The notes beneath the pieces were generated by a model. The model saw only the letters and a list, made by a program, of their open reading frames with translations. It did not search any database and was not told the DNA's origin. Both the position numbers and the translations under genes were made by a program. From JBCCCJ01 sp039029315 (lineage in GTDB: Bacteria; Bacteroidota; Bacteroidia; J057): a stretch of DNA of 39,284 nucleotides. The stretch covers positions 1 through 39,284 of the forward strand of contig JBCCGK010000110.1 of assembly GCA_039029315.1 (NCBI GenBank), written 5' to 3'. This document shows positions 35,190 to 39,284 of the stretch, in pieces; within the stretch, counting starts at the first letter, position 1; each line of letters opens with the position of its first letter.

Positions 35190-35507
35190 TTAGTTCAGTT
35201 TTTGAAAAACCAATGGGAAGTCTCCTTCTTCGATTAGATGTTTGATGACCACCATCACATTTTCTCTGGTACATCGATCAATGAGAATCATGTTTCTGCT
35301 CCAGAAGTACTTCCCCCTCAAAAATTCTCCCGACTTGATATGATCTTGCTGGATATTGGTAATGTTCTGAAAGGTGAAGAAAGAGGCAATGAATTTTTCA
35401 TTGTTTTGAAGCTCAACAATCACATCTGTATGGGTATTGAAGGGGGTTTCCTTATCCAAGGAATTGAATTCACTTGTTAGAAATACTTTCTGGATTTCCA
35501 TACCCAT
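35190..35507 (-). CDS. Small unknown protein leading the eCIS operon
   Basis: 105 aa from the ATG at 35507. An ATG two codons later, or a TTG at 35555 that adds 16 residues, are alternatives. The sequence (KVFLTSEFN, HTDVIVELQNNEKFIASFFTFQNI, GKYFWSRNMILIDRC, VVIKHLIEEGDFPLVFQKL) alternates strands and helices and ends in a helix. Its compact form suggests a single globular domain, but I cannot name a family. It is the first gene after the candidate operator and 21 bp before the cap gene, so it is co-transcribed with the particle. It might be a regulator, an assembly factor or an unrelated passenger. Confidence 0.6.
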   Translation of the reverse strand: MGMEIQKVFLTSEFNSLDKETPFNTHTDVIVELQNNEKFIASFFTFQNITNIQQDHIKSGEFLRGKYFWSRNMILIDRCTRENVMVVIKHLIEEGDFPLVFQKLN

Positions 35508-35565
35508 AGAAGGCGCTTTTTGAATCAATTTCGAAACGCCAAGAAGAAATTTCAAGTCAAATCAG

Positions 35566-35617
35566 CTATTTGGTAAGCTGTGTTGGAAAACTGGTATGAA
35601 TTCCTAGAAATTCGGTA
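35566..35617 (-). promoter_or_regulatory. Three TACC repeats at 21-bp spacing, candidate LytTR operator of the eCIS operon
   Basis: On the - strand the 9-mers TACCGAATT, TACCAGTTT and TACCAAATA begin at 35617, 35596 and 35575, exactly 21 bp apart. LytTR regulators usually bind 9-bp direct repeats with 12-bp spacers, that is a 21-bp period. The repeats fill the 69-bp gap between the LytTR gene and the first eCIS gene. A clear -7/-33 promoter pair was not made out. The link is inferred from spacing and position. Confidence 0.55.
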
Positions 35618-35624
35618 AAAACGG

Positions 35625-36347
35625 CTATAAGTGGGGAATGGCTTTCAGAAATTCTGCCCTTTTCCTTCTGGAAACAGGAACTGAAGAATTGTCCTGCATA
35701 ATAATGGTTCCCTCCTTTAGATAGGTTTTGACCTTGTTGAGATTGATGAGATGGGATTGATGGGATCGGTAGAATGCCTTGCCTTCCAGGACCTTTATGA
35801 ACTCTCCGATGTTATAAGAGGAGATGATGTCTGGTCGATCTGTCGTGATGACCCGGGTACACTTCAAATAACTCTCACATCGAATAATATTTGCTATTGT
35901 GATAAACTCATATCCATCCATAGTTGGAATGCCGATGACAGATGGAGGAGAAGTCTGGTAGCGAATTGGGGTATTTTTCTGGGAATATTCGATTCTATGG
36001 ATAGCTAGTTCTACTGTATTCCGAAGTGCTTCGGCATTAATAGGTTTTAGCAAATATCCACTAATCCGATATTTGATTAGTTTAAGGATAAACCTTCTTT
36101 CTGATGAAAACAATATCGTCTCATATTTCTGATTCTGGCTATAGGTCAAAACTTCCATACATCTTTGAGAACATTGTTCTATCTCCAAGAACACTAATCC
36201 TGGACTAATTCTTTGAATGCTTTGGATGCAATTTTTTTGAGGAGAATCGTAAAAGGTGAATTCTAACTTAGGAAAGCAAGTTTGGATTTTTTCCTGAAGC
36301 TCCGAATCATTGGAGTGTTCGTGTTTCAGGATCAGTGTGCTTATCAT
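35625..36347 (-). CDS. LytTR-family response regulator with a degenerate receiver
   Basis: 240 aa. The start at 36347 (MISTLILKHEHSND) matches the usual receiver N-terminus; the longer frame to 36377 would include an upstream repeat. Residues 1-118 form a receiver domain. The acidic pair that normally follows the first strand is KH here, and the phospho-acceptor position in LVFLEIEQC is Glu instead of Asp, while the conserved Lys (GYLLKPI) remains. Residues about 140-238 are a LytTR DNA-binding domain (CESYLKCTRVITTD, FYRSHQSHLINLNKVKTYLKEG, IMQDNSSVPVSRRKRAEFL). It lies directly upstream of the eCIS genes in the same direction and is the probable regulator. No sensor kinase is in the window. 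Confidence 0.85.
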   Translation of the reverse strand: MISTLILKHEHSNDSELQEKIQTCFPKLEFTFYDSPQKNCIQSIQRISPGLVFLEIEQCSQRCMEVLTYSQNQKYETILFSSERRFILKLIKYRISGYLLKPINAEALRNTVELAIHRIEYSQKNTPIRYQTSPPSVIGIPTMDGYEFITIANIIRCESYLKCTRVITTDRPDIISSYNIGEFIKVLEGKAFYRSHQSHLINLNKVKTYLKEGTIIMQDNSSVPVSRRKRAEFLKAIPHL

Positions 36348-36358
36348 TTGATTTTCAT

Positions 36359-36388
36359 TTGTACAGTACCATATCAAAACTTGTACAG
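36359..36388 (-). promoter_or_regulatory. Direct repeats upstream of the LytTR gene
   Basis: TTGTACAG occurs at 36359-36366 and again at 36381-36388 (+ strand), 22 bp apart, 12 bp upstream of the chosen LytTR start. The two-turn spacing suggests a binding site, perhaps for autoregulation, but the sequence differs from the TACC repeats downstream. The rest of the 36389-36554 stretch is AT-rich with no recognised gene. Confidence 0.35.
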
Positions 36389-36554
36389 AAAAGTATCGGT
36401 AAGGAAAGAGTTTCCTGATAAAAACATGACAATGAAAATAGTAGGACGAAATTCTTTGAGATTGCTAATAATATAAAGGTTATATCTGAATTTTCCGAGA
36501 AAAGAAACTGGTGCAAAATTCATGAAGGGCCATAAAAAGGAGGAAACCTGAGCA

Positions 36555-37011
36555 TCACTGATGGTAGTATAGATTGGTTTCATCGATTGTTGGATTGAAC
36601 AATCGTTTGAGTTTGCCAAAGCTGTGAGGACAGGCATTTCCTGCGGCCTTATCTTCTCTTAAACGCTTATGCCAAAGGCAAGCGCAGCTGTCGATCAGAA
36701 CGGCCGGGTCTTTGCCCCCTTGCTGAGCTTGCCTTATGCTGGCCCCTTCCCTTACGGTCATGGCCAACAAGCGGCGATCAGCCGGTGTCCAAAGACAGCA
36801 AGATGGAACGGGATGGCCGCTACGTCTATCCCGTTCTACTTGTCCTGCGGAGCTTGGTCGCTTCACTTCTAACAGCCTCATAGCCAGTGGCGTGCGATTC
36901 CTGGTGAGCGCATTCAGGAAATTCAATATAAGACAATATTTTATAACTTAATTATAAAATATGATATTATACTTTGAATTTGCACCACATTTCTATAAGC
37001 TTGCTTATAGA
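36555..37011 (+). other. Palindrome-rich region upstream of the mobilization genes, possible oriT
   Basis: No convincing gene is present. The first 340 bp look more GC-rich than the surroundings. A 123-codon open frame on the - strand (36555-36926) has an odd Arg/Cys composition and is not credited. Three perfect inverted repeats follow: GAACGGGAT/ATCCCGTTC (36806-36814 and 36828-36836), ATATTTTATAA/TTATAAAATAT (36936-36946 and 36952-36962) and TCTATAAGC/GCTTATAGA (36992-37000 and 37003-37011). The last ends on the first base of the mobilization gene start codon. Mobilization origins of Bacteroidota elements usually lie just upstream of such genes, so an oriT or operator is likely. No nick site can be named. 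Confidence 0.45.
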
Positions 37012-37601
37012 TGACCATGAATATGCACACGACCATTTGTATCTCCACCGAGGCGCACAAGCAGATCAAGCGGCTTGCCAAGGGCAAGTCTGTGAGCCTT
37101 AAAACCTACGCTGAGCAGGCTTTGAACTACTTCTACAGAACCGGATATGATCCCGAGGATTTGACTGCGACTGGTCATAGCAAAGCTTTGCTTGGCATGA
37201 AAAAGCAGGTAGATTTTTTGGTGCGGGTGATCCGTAAAATAGAAGCTAATTTGCTTCGTCCGATGGCAGATAGCGTAGCCGGGATTGAAAAACATTTGAA
37301 AGATTTGGGCGGTGGAAAGGTGAGCGGCTACCCAGGAATTGAGCCGCTTAACTGCCCCTTATGCGGACTTTTGTTTGACGGTATTTATGCCAATGACAAG
37401 AGTGAGATCTACTGCCCAAGTTGCAGCTTTTCTTTTCCTTTATCTGTGTATGGAATTGTCTTTGGCACCTTGGATGTTTACACGATTTTATCTGGGGGAT
37501 ATACCAGGGTTTTTCAGCTAAATGATCCTCAGGGCGGAGGAGGAAAATATATGCGCTTTGGCCTGAATACACATGCTAGAATTCAAGGAATTGAGCTATG
37601 A
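37011..37601 (+). CDS. BfmA/BtgA-family mobilization protein
   Basis: 196 aa. The N-terminal 60 residues (TTICISTEAHKQIKRLAKGKSVSLKTYAEQALNYFYRTGYDP) are the ribbon-helix-helix-type domain of BfmA/BtgA relaxosome accessory proteins, which bind oriT DNA. A helical stretch (about residues 65-105) is followed by a probable zinc ribbon, CPLCG near 114 and CPSCS near 134, separated by 16 residues, and then an unrecognised tail. The zinc ribbon is an extra relative to shorter family members. It overlaps the next gene by 4 bp (ATGA), as accessory and relaxase genes usually do. Confidence 0.8.
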   Translation: MTMNMHTTICISTEAHKQIKRLAKGKSVSLKTYAEQALNYFYRTGYDPEDLTATGHSKALLGMKKQVDFLVRVIRKIEANLLRPMADSVAGIEKHLKDLGGGKVSGYPGIEPLNCPLCGLLFDGIYANDKSEIYCPSCSFSFPLSVYGIVFGTLDVYTILSGGYTRVFQLNDPQGGGGKYMRFGLNTHARIQGIEL

Positions 37602-38040
37602 ATGTCAAGATTTGTAAAAGCGAGATAGGCGGAAATACAGGCAGCGTACACGGCCTTGTAAACTACCTGGAAAAAGAAAATAAAGGCAAAGGGCTAGGGG
37701 AGAAGCAGATGTTTTTTTCTCATGATAGGGACCGAGTCAGCCGCTTTGAAGTGAGCCGGGATATAGATTCAAATGTCAAAAACCTGGGAAGGAAAGACAG
37801 CAAGTTTTTTTTGATCAATCTCTCTCCTTCACAGGATGAGCTTTCGCAGATGGGCAATGATCCTGAAAAGCTTCGGGCCTACACAAGGAAAGTCATGGAG
37901 GGCTACGCTGAGAATTTTGGCAAAGGACTTAGAGGAAAAGATTTGGTTTACTACGCTAAGATCGAATATGAAAGAAAGTATCGAGGAGATCATGAAAAGG
38001 TGAAAAGCGGAGGGGCAAAAGCAGGAGATAAAAAGCCAGT
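37598..38040 (+). pseudogene. Truncated DUF5712 mobilization (relaxase-like) gene
   Basis: The first 146 residues match DUF5712 mobilization proteins of Bacteroidota: GNTGSVHGLVNYLEKENK, DRVSRFEVSRDID, FFLINLSPSQDELSQM, then RGKDLVYYAKIEYERKYRG and KSGGAKAGDKK. In intact members the His-x-His motif segment (HVHVIVSR) follows soon after this point. Here the frame instead runs into the antisense strand of the nSTAND gene and stops at 38356 after about 105 unrelated, Ser/Cys-rich residues. The break lies near 38035-38045. The catalytic part is missing, so the protein should not nick DNA. Confidence 0.8.
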
Positions 38041-39138
38041 CTCTCGAGACAGAGAGGCTGACTTCAGGTTATCTGTCGAATGTGCATGCAATACACTCAG
38101 TACCAATCCTGACGATACTTCCTCAGGGAATTGTTGCTCAATCAGGTCGAGTTGTTGTTCCAGAAAGTCATCCAAGCCTTCCCCTTTGAACTCCTCATAC
38201 AGCTGTGTCGTAAATGCAGGCTCCTTATCTCCAGCGACCTTGTCCCACATTTTCGTTAGTAAAATTTGCAACATGGGGGCGATCGGAGAATCTCGATGCT
38301 GGAGCAGGTCATCTGCAATCCGTTCAGGAAGTCCCTCTTCAATTGTCAGATTGTAATGGGCCTGTAGGCGATAGGCTGAGGTCAATCCGGTGATGGCCTC
38401 GATGATCTCCTTACGATTCAGGTGTCGCAAATATACCTGCACAGTCGGTAATTGCTGCCTATACAGTGTCCCATCGATTTCGGAATGATGTTCCTTCCGA
38501 TAGGAGAGGATGATCTTGCCCTTAGGACGGTCAGCTTTGTTATAAAAGATTTCTCGCAGAAAGAGAAAAAAGTCTTCTAACTCCTGCGGAAGTTCCTCAT
38601 TGTCTGAATCAAATGCCTCATCTACCTGATCCAGGATCAGAATAAATGGCCGATCAGCTTTGTCATATAGCTCAATGTGATCCTTCCAGATCCATCGAGC
38701 TGCCTCGCCCATCTTTTGTGGGCCAGGAATATGGCCGAGTTCTGAATAGTCTGTCCATGAAACATTGCTCTCGCCAGCCAATACTTCGAGGACTGTACCA
38801 ATCAGTTGTTCTTCAGCCTTTCTGCGAACATAGACCACCTTACATCTCTGTTCCAGAATAGGGAGCAGTCCGGCATCCAGAAGAGAAGATTTCCCCACCC
38901 CGGACTGCCCATGCAACTGAATGACTCGCTCCTCTGAAGTAGAGACTGCCAGATCAAATATCCGTCGGATGTCATGTGCCCTCCCAAATAAAATTTCTGC
39001 GTCCGCACGTCTGAAGCGTTCCAGAGACCGAAAGGGCTTGGGAGGCAAGGGCAGGGTAGGAATCTGAGGCAAGCCAATTCTGGGATTATCTACCTCCTCA
39101 GGAAAATTCCATCCTTTGACATCTTCTGCTCCGGCTTT
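38041..39138 (-). pseudogene. nSTAND1-type ATPase gene, cut at both ends
   Basis: The readable core has FRRADAEILFGR, Walker A GQSGVGKSS (near residue 55 if counted from the TTG at 39072), Walker B FILILDQVDEAF, and the helical part after it (LTKMWDKVAGDK), typical of the novel STAND NTPase 1 domain. Such ATPases are usually followed by WD40 or TPR repeats and serve in signalling or phage defence. Here coding sense ends near 38041, where the frame enters the antisense of the mobilization gene; the repeats are missing. No ATG is found: the frame continues upstream (GAEDVKGWNFPEEVDN...) until it reaches the transposase end. Both boundaries are approximate. Confidence 0.75.
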
Positions 39139-39149
39139 AAAATAAATGT

Positions 39150-39284
39150 TTATCCGGCACTATACACCGGTTTCCAATACAGAGTAGCTGCAGCTATTAG
39201 CAGTCTATCAAATAATCGTTCATTGAAGTAGCGTCGGTTTTGTTTGTAGCAGAATTCATTGAGGTAATTCTGCAAATATTTCTG
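39150..39284 (-). mobile_element. 3' end of an IS1595-like (ISXO2-type) transposase gene, partial at the window edge
   Basis: The last 44 codons before the TAA at 39150-39152 read QKYLQNYLNEFCYKQNRRYF, then NERLFDRLLIAAATLYWKP. LQNYLNEFCY.xNRR and FDRLL are the usual C-terminus of IS1595-family transposases. The gene runs off the right edge, so its state is unknown. The element's end should lie between about 39105 and 39150, but I could not identify its terminal inverted repeat. Confidence 0.75.

Noticed and set aside
36555..36926. 123-codon - strand open frame rich in Arg and Cys
   Set aside because: The composition is unlike its neighbours and it lies in a palindrome-rich, GC-richer region. 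A non-coding transfer-related region is more likely.
38041..38356. C-terminal third of the long + strand frame starting at 37598
   Set aside because: These residues are the antisense translation of the nSTAND gene (Ser/Cys-rich, no similarity to DUF5712), so they are not part of the original protein.

Overview
The window looks like part of a Bacteroidota replicon, most likely a mobilizable plasmid, that carries one complete-looking extracellular contractile injection system (eCIS; Afp/PVC/AlgoCIS type). The phylum is inferred from the gene content: an iteron-controlled Rep_3 initiator, a VirE_N/BT4734-type primase, BfmA/BtgA and DUF5712 mobilization proteins, a LytTR regulator, DUF5908 and DUF4255 proteins, and the rarity of Shine-Dalgarno sequences. 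No rRNA, tRNA or CRISPR array was seen.

Left part (1-9.1 kb, mostly + strand): a small ribbon-helix-helix protein, then an origin with fifteen repeats close to GCGAGTAAAATGGGG, and the Rep_3 initiator. Next come a KilA-N protein, small regulators, a lipoprotein/membrane-protein pair whose membrane partner ends in a helix-turn-helix, and a VirE_N-type primase. The primase 3' end is present twice (7937-8085 and 8864-9012, about 89% identical), and the copies bracket a small lipoprotein gene.

Centre (9.1-35.5 kb, all - strand): one long, tightly packed eCIS gene series. In transcription order it runs: small unknown protein, Afp16-like cap (DUF4255), cap-adaptor-like unknown, one sheath, two tubes, DUF5908, LysM Afp7-like, VgrG-like spike, PAAR tip, gp25-like wedge, Afp11-like baseplate, S74 fibre, small fibre-associated protein, second fibre-like protein, unknown 230-aa protein, Afp12-like baseplate, tape-measure protein, a 2114-aa cargo protein, and the AAA+ ATPase. 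The cargo ends in a PD-(D/E)XK nuclease-like domain and is the probable effector. No immunity gene sits beside it.

Regulation: just upstream is a LytTR response regulator whose receiver has lost its acidic pocket and phospho-acceptor aspartate. Between it and the eCIS genes are three TACC-type repeats spaced exactly 21 bp apart, a candidate operator.

Right part (36.4-39.3 kb): a palindrome-rich region (possible oriT), a BfmA/BtgA mobilization gene, and a relaxase-like DUF5712 gene that breaks off near 38.04 kb. There it runs into the antisense strand of an nSTAND ATPase gene that is also cut. The nSTAND 5' side abuts the 3' end of an IS1595-like transposase gene at the window edge. The backbone therefore looks rearranged and the mobilization gene broken, while the injection system looks intact.
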